Origin: Methylobacterium terrae
GTDB taxonomy: Bacteria; Pseudomonadota; Alphaproteobacteria; Rhizobiales; Beijerinckiaceae
Reading direction: 5' to 3'
Assembly: GCF_003173755.1 (NCBI RefSeq)
Contig: NZ_CP029553.1
Span: 1,938,501-2,002,500, forward strand
Length of the DNA: 64,000 nucleotides
The notes below the pieces were generated by a model. That model saw nothing but the letters and a program-made list of their open reading frames with translations, ran no database searches and had not been told where the DNA came from. Each line of letters starts with the position of its first letter. Position 1 is the stretch's first letter. Of the stretch, positions 8,298-18,112 are shown one piece after another. The position numbers and the translations under genes are program-made.

Positions 8298-9554
8298 ATG
8301 CCATCGACATCCTCCGCCCAGTCATCTTCGGGCAGGGCCTTGCGCGTCGCCGTGATCGGCGGCGGCATCGGCGGGCTGACCCTCGGCCTCGCCCTGCGCC
8401 GCCGCGGCCTGACCGCCGACATCTACGAGCAGGCGGCGGAGCTCGCCGAGATCGGCGCCGCCGTCGCGCTCTCGGCCAACGCGACGCGCGAGCTCGAACG
8501 CCTCGGCCTCGGGCCGGCGCTGGACGCGGTCTCGACCGAGCCGACCGAGCTGATCTTTCGCGACGGGCGCAGCGGCGCCCGGGTCGCCGCCCACCCGGTC
8601 CGCGACGGCGGCGCCTACAGAACCCGGTTCGGGGCACCGTATTACGGCGTGCACCGGGCCGATCTGCAGAAGGTCCTGAGCGGGGGGCTCGCCGGCGCGG
8701 GCCTGCATCTCGGCCACCGCCTCGCCGCCCTCGACCAGAGGGGCGACGTCATGATGCTCGCCTTCGAGAACGGCGCCGAGGTCGAGGCCGATCTCGTGAT
8801 CGGCGGCGACGGCGTGCGCTCGCCGGTGCGGCGCTGGATCACCGGCGGGGAGAAGGTGCGCTACTCCGGCACCAGCGCCTTCCGGGGCGTGGTGCCGATG
8901 GGCCTGTTGCCCTCGCTCCCCGACCGCCAAGCGATCCAGTTCTGGATGGGGCCGGACGCGCACCTGCTGCACTACGCCATCGGGGGCGAGGCGGATTCCG
9001 TCAACTTCTTCGCCGTCGTCGAGGGGCCGGGGACCTGGACGTCCGAGCGCTGGCTCGCCGGGATCGCGCCGGGCGAGCACCGCGCGGGCTTCTCCGGCTG
9101 GCACCCGGCGGTGATCGAGATGCTCGACGCGCTGCCCCAGACCCAGCGCTGGGGCCTGTTCGTCACCGATCCCCTGCGGCGCTGGCACCGGGGCCGGGCG
9201 GTGCTGATGGGCGACAGCGCGCATGCCATGCTGCCCCATCACGGCCAGGGCGCCAACACCACGATCGAGGACGCCGTCACCCTGGCCGAACTGCTCGCCG
9301 CGGGCGGCGCGCGCGACCTCGACCGGACGGTGCGGCGCTACCAGGACCTGCGGCAGGCCCGGACCCGCACGATCCAGCGCAGCGCCTGGGCGACGAACCG
9401 CCTCCTGCACCTGCCCGATTCCGTCGGACCCGGGGCGCTGGCGCGGCGCGACGCCCGGATGGCGCGCTTCCCCGAGGATTTCGGCTGGATCCACGCCTTC
9501 GACGCGCGGGCCGTCGTCGGGAAGGCCGCCGCCGAGGATTCGCGCGCGGCGTGA
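8298..9554 (+). CDS. FAD-dependent aromatic monooxygenase, salicylate hydroxylase-like
   Basis: Class A flavoprotein hydroxylase of 418 residues. The dinucleotide-binding motif GGGIGG is at 21-26, the GDGVRS motif that contacts NAD(P)H and FAD at 170-175, and the FAD ribityl motif GDSAHAMLPHHGQGAN at 305-320. The family includes salicylate 1-hydroxylase (giving catechol), 3-hydroxybenzoate 6-hydroxylase and 6-hydroxynicotinate monooxygenase. Its position after catABC and the aromatic transporter favours a hydroxylase that feeds catechol or a nearby intermediate. The substrate cannot be fixed from sequence. The ATG at 8298 leaves a short Ser-rich leader before the Rossmann strand. Confidence 0.78.
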   Translation: MPSTSSAQSSSGRALRVAVIGGGIGGLTLGLALRRRGLTADIYEQAAELAEIGAAVALSANATRELERLGLGPALDAVSTEPTELIFRDGRSGARVAAHPVRDGGAYRTRFGAPYYGVHRADLQKVLSGGLAGAGLHLGHRLAALDQRGDVMMLAFENGAEVEADLVIGGDGVRSPVRRWITGGEKVRYSGTSAFRGVVPMGLLPSLPDRQAIQFWMGPDAHLLHYAIGGEADSVNFFAVVEGPGTWTSERWLAGIAPGEHRAGFSGWHPAVIEMLDALPQTQRWGLFVTDPLRRWHRGRAVLMGDSAHAMLPHHGQGANTTIEDAVTLAELLAAGGARDLDRTVRRYQDLRQARTRTIQRSAWATNRLLHLPDSVGPGALARRDARMARFPEDFGWIHAFDARAVVGKAAAEDSRAA

Positions 9555-9633
9555 CGCGCCGGCGACGTCGCGTCCGACCCGCGCGAGACGGCGCGGGATC
9601 CCCGCCGACCCCGCAGGAGGGGATCTCGATCCA

Positions 9634-10974
9634 TCAATCCAGAGGAATGCCCTCTCGGCGATCGACGCCCCGGATGGCCGCGCAGGCCTCCGCGACCCCG
9701 CTCTCGGCCCGCATCAGCACCTGAACCTCGCGGCAGGCCGCCGCCACCGCGCCCGAGCCCACCAGCCGCTCGATCGCCCGCCGCGCCCGCGGGGCGGTGA
9801 AGCGCCAGCGCGCGAGCGAGGTCCCGACCCCGAGCCGCACCACCCGCTCGGCCTCGTCGGCGTGGTCGAAGGCGACCGGCACGATCAGCTGCGGGCAGCC
9901 GGCCGCCAGCGCCTGCGCCACCGTCCCGACCCCGCCGTGATGGACGAGCGCCGCGCAGGCCGGCAGCAGCCGGCTCAACGGAGCGTAGGCCGCGTGCACC
10001 ACGCCCGGCGGCAGCGCGTCCGGCACCTCGTCCGCCCGGCCGGCGAGCAGGAGGCCGCGCCGTCCGGTGAGCCGGCACACCTCGACGGCGGTGGCGAAGA
10101 ACGCCCGCGCCCCGGCCATTGCCGAGCCGTAGGTGAAGACCAGCGGCGCCGGCCCGTCCTGCAGGAAGGCGGCGAGGTCGGGCGCCAGCTCCGCCGCGTC
10201 GCCGAAGGTGTCGGCGAGGGGAAAGCCGACCTGGGTCACTTGCGCCGGCCAGTCGGCCTGGGGCGGGGCGTACCAGTCGGGTACCGCCAGGAGCACGCGC
10301 TCGGGGCTGTGCCACCAGTGGCGCAGGCGCCGGACCGGGGCGAGGCCGAGGCCGGCCCGGAAGGCGTTGAGCGGCGGCAGCGCGGCGGGGCCGAGGACGA
10401 AGCGGTCGGCACCGCGGCCGAGCGCGTGGCGCAAGGCGGCGGGCAGGAGGCGGGGGAGCGGCAGGCCCGGCAGCCGGGGCGGGGCGGTGCGGCTCTCCAG
10501 CAGCATCGGCATCAGGTGGAGCGTCGTCAGCGACAGGCCGAGGCGCTCCTGGGCGACGCGGGCGCCCAGCGCCAGGGTCGAGGCGACGACGCGGTCGCCG
10601 GGGCCGGCCTCGGCCTCGAGCCAGCGATAGGTCGGCTCGGTCGCCGCGGCGACCGCCGCGAGCATCGCCCGCGCACCCCGGACCGGGCGCCACAGGGCGG
10701 GCTGGTCGACGGCCCGGGCGAAATCGGCGGCGGTGCCGAGGGCGTGGAAGGCGAGGCCGGCCCGGGCGGCGAGCGGCCGGAACGGCGCCGGCGCGGCGAG
10801 GCGGACCTCGACGTTCCGCCGGCGCAGGGCGGCCCCGAGGGCGAGGACGGGCAGCACGTCGCCGTGGGTGCCGAGCCCGATGAGGAATACGCGCCCGCCG
10901 CCCTCCCCGGCCGCGGCGGAGGCCGGGACGGGCGCGGGACCCGCGTCGGAACGGATGTGCAGCGCTCCGGCCAT
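9634..10974 (-). CDS. glycosyltransferase, GT1/UGT-like (MGT family)
   Basis: GT-B fold glycosyltransferase resembling sterol/flavonoid and macrolide UDP-glycosyltransferases. The N-terminal domain opens with FLIGLGTHGDVLPVLALGAA, the usual beta1-loop for the acceptor site. The C-terminal donor site is in VHHGGVGTVAQALAAG, with PVAFDHADEAERV after it. The start at 10974 is chosen because AGGAG lies seven bases before that ATG, giving 446 residues; the reading frame stays open to 11061. It is convergent with the flavoprotein gene. Acceptor and sugar donor are unknown; small hydrophobic acceptors are typical of the family. Confidence 0.8.
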   Translation of the reverse strand: MAGALHIRSDAGPAPVPASAAAGEGGGRVFLIGLGTHGDVLPVLALGAALRRRNVEVRLAAPAPFRPLAARAGLAFHALGTAADFARAVDQPALWRPVRGARAMLAAVAAATEPTYRWLEAEAGPGDRVVASTLALGARVAQERLGLSLTTLHLMPMLLESRTAPPRLPGLPLPRLLPAALRHALGRGADRFVLGPAALPPLNAFRAGLGLAPVRRLRHWWHSPERVLLAVPDWYAPPQADWPAQVTQVGFPLADTFGDAAELAPDLAAFLQDGPAPLVFTYGSAMAGARAFFATAVEVCRLTGRRGLLLAGRADEVPDALPPGVVHAAYAPLSRLLPACAALVHHGGVGTVAQALAAGCPQLIVPVAFDHADEAERVVRLGVGTSLARWRFTAPRARRAIERLVGSGAVAAACREVQVLMRAESGVAEACAAIRGVDRREGIPLD

Positions 10975-11320
10975 GGCCGCTCCTACTCGGAAAAGCGCCG
11001 GCTCCGGGCGAGACGCGGCATCCCTCGCGACAGGTTCGGCGCCGGCGGGCGCGCCGGTCAATTAACATTGCATCATCGAAAAATGCGCAAAGCGCGACAT
11101 ATCGGTCATCCGATATCGCTTATGCTATTGATCGACCGCTCCGGTCGATGCTGCTCGCGATGCACGAACACCGGGCAGCCCCCACCCTGTACGAGGCGGA
11201 ACCTGCCGCGCGCGGGACGGCGCGACGTCGGACACGCGGCGGGTCCGAAGCCTTATGTCGTAAGGCCTAGGCTGTAAGCCTGAGTATGTCTGTCGGGTTT
11301 CAGGCACTACTTGCGCGGGT
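10975..11320. promoter_or_regulatory. divergent intergenic region with three palindromes
   Basis: This 346-base stretch between the minus-strand glycosyltransferase and a plus-strand small gene is locally AT-richer. Three inverted repeats stand out: ATATCGG/CCGATAT (11099-11105, 11110-11116), ATCGACCG/CGGTCGAT (11131-11138, 11142-11149), and GCCTTA/TAAGGC around 11250-11267. They are the size of repressor operators or short hairpins. No coding signal is seen here apart from the extended reading frame of the glycosyltransferase. Confidence 0.4.
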
Positions 11321-11620
11321 ATGATCCCGATGCTCGACATGCCGGCGGCCGCCGAGGGCCGCCCTCCCGCCCCCCCGCGCAGCGCCGCGGGCCTCCTCGC
11401 GCACGTCCTGCGGGACCTCGCCTTGTCCTACGAGGCCGAGTGCCCGGGCGGCTTCGCCCGCTTCCGGCAGGCCCTGTCGGTCGAGTCGCTCGCGGTCATC
11501 GCCCGCTTCACCGGCGCCGCGACGAGCGACGAGGCCGCCTACGCCCTGGCGCGGCAGGTGCACGAGACGCTGCTCGACGTCGAGGAAGACGTCTGGGCGC
11601 TCCACACCGCCGCGCACTGA
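11321..11620 (+). CDS. small hypothetical protein (99 aa)
   Basis: I do not recognise a family. The product is 99 residues, with a Pro/Ala-rich N-terminus (about 1-20) followed by a mostly helical body (LLAHVLRDLALSYEAE ... ARQVHETLLDVEEDVWALH). It has no signal peptide, membrane segment or metal motif. Internal ATG codons at 11330 and 11339 are possible starts, and no strong ribosome site marks any of them. It ends four bases from the convergent ABC exporter gene. Codon usage matches its neighbours, which supports a real gene. Confidence 0.5.
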   Translation: MIPMLDMPAAAEGRPPAPPRSAAGLLAHVLRDLALSYEAECPGGFARFRQALSVESLAVIARFTGAATSDEAAYALARQVHETLLDVEEDVWALHTAAH

Positions 11621-11624
11621 CTCT

Positions 11625-13352
11625 TCACTCCGCCGCGACGACCCCGCCCTGCGCCGCGTGCAGGCGCCGGTAGGCGCCGTTCGCCGCGACCAGCGCGTCG
11701 TGCGAGCCCTGCTCCAGGATGCGCCCGTTCGACACCACGGCGATGCGGTCAGCGTGCCGGATGGTGGCGAGGCGGTGGGCGATGACGAGCGTCGTGCGGC
11801 CGATCGTCAGCTCGGCGAGCGCCTGCTGGATCTCGCGCTCGGTCTGGGTGTCGAGGGCCGAGGTCGCCTCGTCGAGGATCAGGATCGGCGGGTTCTTCAG
11901 GAACACCCGGGCGATCGCCAGGCGCTGCTTCTGCCCGCCCGAGAGCTTGACGCCGCGCTCGCCCACCACCGTGTCGAGGCCGTCCGGCAGCGTCTCGATC
12001 AGCCCGTCGAGGCGGGCCCGGTGCGCCGCCTCCCGGATCTCGGCCTCGCCCGCGTCGAGGCGGCCATAGGCGATGTTCTCGCGGATCGTGCCGGCGAACA
12101 GGAACACGTCCTGCTGCACGATGCCGATCTGGCCGCGCAAGGAGGCGAGGGTCAGGTCGCGGATGTCGTGCCCGTCGACCGTGATGCGCCCGCCCTCGAC
12201 GTCGTAGAAGCGCGGCAGCAGCGAGCACAGGGTGGTCTTGCCGGCGCCCGAGGGCCCGACGAAGGCCACGGTCTCGCCGGCGCCGACCGCGAGGTCGACG
12301 CCATCGAGCACCTGGCGGCCGTCGCCGTAGCCGAAGCGCACGCCCTCGAAGCGGATCTCGCCCCGGAGCGGCGGCGCGGGACGCGCGCCCGGCCGGTCGA
12401 CGATGTCGGGGACGGTGGCGAGCAGCGCCCGGTAGCGGCGAAAGCCCGCGATCCCCTTCGGATAGGTCTCGACCACCGCGCTGATCTTCTCCAGCGGCCG
12501 GTAGAACACCCCGACGAGGAGCAGGAAGCCGACGAAGCCCCCGGCGCTGAGGTCGCCCCGCACCACGTAGGCCGCGCCGCCGAGCAGCACCACGATCTGG
12601 ACGAGGCGCATGCCGAGGTAGTTGAGCGACAGGCTCGCCGCCATGATCCTGTAGGCGTCGAGCTTGGTGGCGCGGTAGCGCGCGTTGTCGGCGGCGAACA
12701 GGCGCCGCTCGTGGGCCTCGTTGGCGAAGGCCTTCACCACCCGGATGCCGCCGACATTCTCCTCGATGCGGGCGTTGAAGGCGCCGACCCGGCCGTACTG
12801 CGCCTGCCAGTTGCTGGTCATCCGGCCGCCGTAGCGCACGGTGACGAAGGCGATGACCGGCAGGATCGCGGCGGTCATCAGCGCCAGCGGCGGGTGGACG
12901 GTGAGCATCAGCGCGAAGGCGCCGATGAGCGTCATCACGGCGATGAACAGGTCCTCGGGCCCGTGATGGGCGACCTCGCCGATCTCCTCCAGGTCCTTCG
13001 TCACCCGGGCGACGAGGTGGCCGGTCTTCTGGTTGTCGAAGAACCGGAACGACAGCGTCTGCAGGTGGTCGAAGGCGCGGGCGCGCATCGTGGTCTCGAT
13101 GTTGATGCCGAGCACGTGACCCCAGTAGGTCACCACCACCATCAAGCCCGCATTGGCGACGTAGACGAGGGCGAGCCCGGCGGCCGCGAGCACGATCAGG
13201 TTCCAGTCCTGGCTCGGCAGCAGCACGTCGACGAAGGCCTTCACCGCCATCGGGAAGCCGAGCTCGAGCAGGCCCGACAGGATGGCGCAGCCGAAATCGA
13301 GGAGGAACAGGGCCCGGTACGGCCGGTAATAGGCGAGGAAGTCCTTCAGCAT
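11625..13352 (-). CDS. ABC exporter, fused permease-ATPase (MsbA/lipid-type)
   Basis: Half-transporter of 575 residues with an N-terminal six-helix membrane domain (about 1-310) and a C-terminal ATPase. Walker A GPSGAGKTT is at about 366-374, signature LSGGQ at 470-474 and Walker B ILILDEA at 490-496. The coupling-loop region resembles lipid/multidrug exporters. The chosen start (MLKDFLAYYRPYR) begins just before helix 1 as in related exporters. The frame is open to 13643, but that extension is low-complexity and unlike the family. The substrate is unknown; a lipid, lipid-linked glycan or drug is possible, and the nearby glycosyltransferase makes a glycolipid plausible but unproven. Confidence 0.85.
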   Translation of the reverse strand: MLKDFLAYYRPYRALFLLDFGCAILSGLLELGFPMAVKAFVDVLLPSQDWNLIVLAAAGLALVYVANAGLMVVVTYWGHVLGINIETTMRARAFDHLQTLSFRFFDNQKTGHLVARVTKDLEEIGEVAHHGPEDLFIAVMTLIGAFALMLTVHPPLALMTAAILPVIAFVTVRYGGRMTSNWQAQYGRVGAFNARIEENVGGIRVVKAFANEAHERRLFAADNARYRATKLDAYRIMAASLSLNYLGMRLVQIVVLLGGAAYVVRGDLSAGGFVGFLLLVGVFYRPLEKISAVVETYPKGIAGFRRYRALLATVPDIVDRPGARPAPPLRGEIRFEGVRFGYGDGRQVLDGVDLAVGAGETVAFVGPSGAGKTTLCSLLPRFYDVEGGRITVDGHDIRDLTLASLRGQIGIVQQDVFLFAGTIRENIAYGRLDAGEAEIREAAHRARLDGLIETLPDGLDTVVGERGVKLSGGQKQRLAIARVFLKNPPILILDEATSALDTQTEREIQQALAELTIGRTTLVIAHRLATIRHADRIAVVSNGRILEQGSHDALVAANGAYRRLHAAQGGVVAAE

Positions 13353-13945
13353 GTCGATCCGGCGGTGGTCGGAACGCGGCCTCGAGGCGGCACGCTGGGC
13401 CCCTGATAAGCGGGAAACCGCGCGCGCGACAAGGTCACGGCGCGTGCCATAGGGCCGCTCCGGGTGAATGAGTTGGGGCATGGGAAGGACAGGGTGGGTC
13501 GGGAGCGGTTTCACCGCTGTTCCGGGACCCATCTCGGTATTATTCTGAATCGAAAATCTTATGACGCCCCACCCCCTGATGAGAGCGACAGGCAATGCTC
13601 TACTCGCTGCTAGTCTCGGACGAGCGACGGCCGGTAGCGACACAGATCGCTTCCAGGGGCAGATAAGGGCTGTTCAAGGAATGAGATGCGTGGGTTTCCC
13701 CTCTCCCCGCGGGCGGGGAGAGGGCTCCGGCGACCTTGTCGTCGACGGAGCTAGCGGAGGCGAAAGCCGGAGCGAGGGTGAGGGGATGCCTCAGGATGAG
13801 GCTCCTCCGGAAACACCCCCTCACCCTCGCCCTTCGGGCTCGCCGCGCCCTCTAAACGAGGGCACGGCCCTCTCCCCGCCCGCGGGGAGAGGAGAGAACT
13901 CGCGTCCGTTCCTTTCCCGGGACGGCCCTGCCTTCGCACCTCCCC
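13353..13945. repeat. 593-base spacer with large palindromic repeat
   Basis: No gene is supported here. The core is a compound palindrome. Outer arms at 13698-13725 and 13868-13893 are inverted copies rich in CCCTCTCCCC. Inner arms GAGCGAGGGTGAGGGG (near 13772) and CCCCTCACCCTCGC (near 13817) are also inverted. Each outer arm can fold on itself. It belongs to the same kind of repeat as 4893-5043. The first 300 bases, upstream of the ABC exporter start, are less GC-rich near 13540-13560 and probably hold its promoter. Confidence 0.6.
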
Positions 13946-15076
<1,131 letters not shown>

Positions 15077-15162
15077 CGTTGTCCTCCGTGCTCGTTGCCC
15101 GCATCACAGCATGGACGGCCCGCGCGGGGCGTGCGAAATCCAGGCGCCGACCCGGCCTTCGC

Positions 15163-15183
15163 GCACGGATCGTGCACGGATCG
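15163..15183. promoter_or_regulatory. 10-bp direct repeat in hppD/Lrp intergenic region
   Basis: GCACGGATCG occurs twice (15163-15172 and 15174-15183), one base apart, ending eight bases before the Lrp-type gene start and about 90 bases upstream of hppD. An 11-base period places both copies on one face of the helix. This fits an autoregulatory binding site for the adjacent Lrp/AsnC protein, though such sites are usually degenerate palindromes. Confidence 0.4.
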
Positions 15184-15191
15184 AGGCTTCG

Positions 15192-15683
15192 ATGACCGAT
15201 TCCCTCACCCTCGACGGTTTCGACCTGAAGATCCTCGCGGCCCTGCAGGAGGATGGCCGGCTCGGCAACCAGGAGCTCGCCGAGCGGGTGCACCTGTCGC
15301 CGAGCCAGTGCTCGCGCCGGCGCCTGCGGCTCGAGGAGCGCGGCGTGGTGCGGGGCTACCGGGCGGAGCTGGCCCCGGGCCCCCTCGGGCTCACCGTCAC
15401 GGTCTTCACCAAGGTCGCGCTCGCCACCCACAACCGCGACAATGCCCGCCGCTTCGCCGAGCTGGTGCGCGGCCTCGACTGCGTGCTCGAGGCCCACGTG
15501 ATGACCGGCGACAGCGACTACCTGCTGAAGCTGATCGTGCCCGACCTCAAGGCCCTGTCGTCGGTGGTCAACGACGTGCTGCTGCCGCACGAGAGCGTGG
15601 CGCACGTCCACTCCTCGGTGGTGCTCGACACGCTGAAGGAGGCGGCCCCCCTGCCGCTGTCGGGCGTGCGCCCCTCGACCTGA
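15192..15683 (+). CDS. Lrp/AsnC-family transcriptional regulator
   Basis: 163-residue feast/famine regulator. The winged helix-turn-helix spans about residues 8-62 (LKILAALQEDGRLGNQELAERV, then LSPSQCSRRRLRLEERG), and the RAM ligand/oligomerisation domain about 70-150 (GDSDYLLKLIVPDLKAL). The ATG at 15192 gives the standard short N-terminus. It is divergent from hppD; Lrp-type genes next to hpd are known activators that respond to tyrosine or 4-hydroxyphenylpyruvate. Regulation of hppD is inferred from that arrangement. Confidence 0.85.
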   Translation: MTDSLTLDGFDLKILAALQEDGRLGNQELAERVHLSPSQCSRRRLRLEERGVVRGYRAELAPGPLGLTVTVFTKVALATHNRDNARRFAELVRGLDCVLEAHVMTGDSDYLLKLIVPDLKALSSVVNDVLLPHESVAHVHSSVVLDTLKEAAPLPLSGVRPST

Positions 15684-15772
15684 TTCCGCGGGTCGCCCCT
15701 TGCGGCCGGAACCGCCGCGTGCTCACGGTGCGGCAAGTGCCGCGAGTGCGGCCGGCACGACGGAGGACCGGC

Positions 15773-15904
15773 GTGAACAAGGGATCGACGATCGCGTCGG
15801 GGGTGGCCGTCGGCATCGCGGTCGGTGTCGCGGCGGGCTGGGGCGTGGGCCTCGCCTGCGGCGTGGCCGCCGCGGCGGCCCTGTCCGCGAGACGCCGTCC
15901 CTGA
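15773..15904 (+). CDS. 43-residue glycine-zipper membrane peptide
   Basis: A very short reading frame starting with GTG, preceded by GGAGG at a good distance (seven bases). The product has a charged N-terminus (MNKGST), one long Gly/Ala/Val hydrophobic stretch with repeated small-residue spacing (GVAVGIAVGVAAGWGVGLACG), and a basic end (ARRRP). This pattern suits a single-span membrane peptide with a glycine zipper. I recognise no family. The strong ribosome site and the physically sensible peptide are the support. Confidence 0.45.
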   Translation: MNKGSTIASGVAVGIAVGVAAGWGVGLACGVAAAAALSARRRP

Positions 15905-15935
15905 GACGGTCGCGGCGAACCCTGCGGATCCGGCC

Positions 15936-16832
15936 TCAGAACTCCACCCCGAGCTTCACCCGCACCGCGTGGCGCTCGAAGTGGCTGAGGTCGAGCGGGC
16001 GGCGGGTCTGGCCCTCCGTGCGGTCGCGGCCCGCGACCTGGCCCGCATAGGCCAGGGTCACGAAGGCCTTGTCGGACAGGCGGCGGTAGAGCAGCGGGCC
16101 CAGCGTCAGCGCCCGGCCCTCGAAGCGGTTGAGGAAGGCGCCGTCATAGGCGCGCAGGTAGCGGATCTCCGGGCCCGCGAAGGTGTCGGCATCGAGCCGG
16201 AACGCCAGCGCGTTCGACCACAGGAAGGTCGAGGAGCGGTCGGTCTCCCGGGAGCCGCGCAGGGTGCCGACCGCGGGCTCGACGCTGAGGTTCATGCCGT
16301 ACCAGACCCGGTCGGGCACCAGCCGCCAGTCGAGCTGGAGCACGCTCTCCATGTCGAAGATGTCGGCGCCCCGTCCCTCGACCGGCAGCACCCGGGCGAA
16401 GCGCGGGCGCAGCTCGAGCGCGAGGCCGAGGGGCTGCGCGTCGGTGCCCTTCAGGAACTGGTACTTCAGCTCGATCCCGACGCCGTCGAAGCTGCCGTTG
16501 TCCTTGTCCGGCAGGTCGGTGCCGCCGCGCACCCGGCGGGCGTCGCCGAACAGGCCGATCTCGACGCTGAACGACTCGGTCGGGTCGAACTGATAGCTGA
16601 GCTTGGTGTTGGCGATGGTGTAGCGGCTCGGTCCCGTCTCGCCCCGCCGCTTGCCGGCACGGCCCACGGTGTCGAGCAGGATCTCCTGCTCGCCCTTGCG
16701 GCCGGTGGTCGAGCCTTCCGTGAAGCCGAACAGGTTCTCGGTGTCGACGTCGTCCGCGTCCCCGGCGACGGCCGGCTGGACCAGCGCGGCGAGGAGCAGG
16801 CCGTCGCGGACGATGCGACCCAGTCTCGTCAT
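15936..16832 (-). CDS. outer-membrane beta-barrel protein, putative
   Basis: 298 residues with a signal peptide (MTRLGRIVRDGLLLAALVQPAVA, probable cleavage after residue 23). The mature part alternates polar and hydrophobic residues with aromatic girdle positions and ends in VRVKLGVEF; a C-terminal Phe is the classic outer-membrane assembly signal. Strand-like segments (TIANTKLSYQF, SVEIGLFGDA, GVGIELKYQF) suggest a porin-like or copper-resistance-B-like barrel. The frame runs upstream to 17507, but that part lacks sense as protein. The ATG at 16832 is selected by the signal peptide. Function is unknown. Confidence 0.65.
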   Translation of the reverse strand: MTRLGRIVRDGLLLAALVQPAVAGDADDVDTENLFGFTEGSTTGRKGEQEILLDTVGRAGKRRGETGPSRYTIANTKLSYQFDPTESFSVEIGLFGDARRVRGGTDLPDKDNGSFDGVGIELKYQFLKGTDAQPLGLALELRPRFARVLPVEGRGADIFDMESVLQLDWRLVPDRVWYGMNLSVEPAVGTLRGSRETDRSSTFLWSNALAFRLDADTFAGPEIRYLRAYDGAFLNRFEGRALTLGPLLYRRLSDKAFVTLAYAGQVAGRDRTEGQTRRPLDLSHFERHAVRVKLGVEF

Positions 16833-17028
16833 GTGCGTCGAATCCGCCTCGGCCCCTTCCGTCTCTGGACCGGTCGGGATGATCGCGCAAGGCCTCGCCC
16901 GGGCTGCCGCAGGGTCCGCGCCGCCCCGATCCCCGACGAAACGGTGATGCAACCTCCGCCGTTGACGAACGCTTGATGGATCCAGGCCACACTGGGACCC
17001 GGGACAGGCCCGGCAGAGGTCAGGCGCC

Positions 17029-18081
17029 ATGATGTGGGACGGCATCGCACTCTTCTCCGGCGCGCCGGTGCGGCGCTCAGCGGACGGCGTGCTGGGTGCC
17101 GCGGGCGTTCCTCCGGTGCCCGAGCCCGAGCGGCCGCGGCGGGCGAAGGTCGGCCTGGCGCTCGGCGGCGGGGCCGCCCGGGGCTGGTCGCATATCGGGG
17201 CGATCGAGGTCCTGCGCGAGGCCGGCATCCCCATCGACGTGGTGGCGGGCTGCTCGATCGGCGCGGCGGTGGGCGCCTGCCACGCCGCCGGCAAGCTCGG
17301 GGAATTGCGCGAGTTCGCCCTGTCGCTGACCAAGCGCCGGGTGATGGGCCTGCTCGACTTCCACATCAGCGGCTCGGGGCTCATCGCCGGCGAGCGCCTG
17401 CGGCGGCTGCTCGAGCGCGACCTCGGCGCCTCCCGCATCGAGGACCTGCCGCTGACCTTCGCGGCGGTGGCGACCGAGCTCGGCACCGGCCACGAGATCT
17501 GGCTCACCCGCGGCGGCCTCGTCGAGGCGGTGCGGGCGTCCTACGCGCTGCCGGGCATCTTCGATCCGGTCAAGATCGCCGGGCGCTGGCTGATGGACGG
17601 GGCGCTGGTCAACCCGGTGCCGGTGACGGCGGCCCGCGCGCTCGGCGCCGACGTGGTCCTGTGCGTCAACCTCAACGGCGACATGCGGGTCCGCGGCACG
17701 GTGATCCAGTCGCACGGGGCGGAAGGGGCCGACGCGGTGATGGAGGCCGCCGCGGAGGCCGCCGGCGCGCTGCCGGAGGAGCCGCGGCGCTGGCCGCGGA
17801 TCGGCGGCCGGCGCACGAAGCCGAAGCCCCGGCCCGAGGCCGGCGCGCCGAGCGGCATCGCCAGCGTGATGGTCGACGCCTTCAACATCACGCAGGACCG
17901 GATCTCGCGCTCGCGGCTCGCGGGCGACCCGCCCGACGTGATGATCAACCCGAAGCTCGCCCAGATGGGCCTGTTCGAGTTCCACCGTGCCGAGGAATGC
18001 ATCGAGCTCGGCCGCCAGGCGACGAAGCGCCTGCTGCCGGAGATCCACGAGATGATCTCGGCCGCCGTCACGCCGGTGTGA
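17029..18081 (+). CDS. patatin-like phospholipase, RssA/YchK type
   Basis: 350-residue patatin-domain protein. The oxyanion-hole loop GGGAARG is at 46-52, the nucleophile Ser76 lies in GCSIG, and the catalytic Asp190 is in DGA (WLMDGALVNPVPV). The Ser-Asp dyad is complete, so lipid acyl-hydrolase activity is plausible. The region after about 215 is family-specific, and a basic Pro-rich linker sits near 255-275. There is no signal peptide or membrane span, so it is cytosolic or peripheral. The start MMWDG has AGG just upstream, and 17032 is an alternative. It is divergent from the putative outer-membrane protein. Confidence 0.82.
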   Translation: MMWDGIALFSGAPVRRSADGVLGAAGVPPVPEPERPRRAKVGLALGGGAARGWSHIGAIEVLREAGIPIDVVAGCSIGAAVGACHAAGKLGELREFALSLTKRRVMGLLDFHISGSGLIAGERLRRLLERDLGASRIEDLPLTFAAVATELGTGHEIWLTRGGLVEAVRASYALPGIFDPVKIAGRWLMDGALVNPVPVTAARALGADVVLCVNLNGDMRVRGTVIQSHGAEGADAVMEAAAEAAGALPEEPRRWPRIGGRRTKPKPRPEAGAPSGIASVMVDAFNITQDRISRSRLAGDPPDVMINPKLAQMGLFEFHRAEECIELGRQATKRLLPEIHEMISAAVTPV

Positions 18082-18112
18082 GGCGGCCGAGCGGCGCTCG
18101 CCGGGGCGGCGG

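Noticed and set aside
6703..8637. 644-codon minus-strand frame opposite the transporter
   Set aside because: Low-complexity Arg/Ala/Gly/Glu composition with no domain; the opposite strand encodes a clear 12-helix MFS protein.
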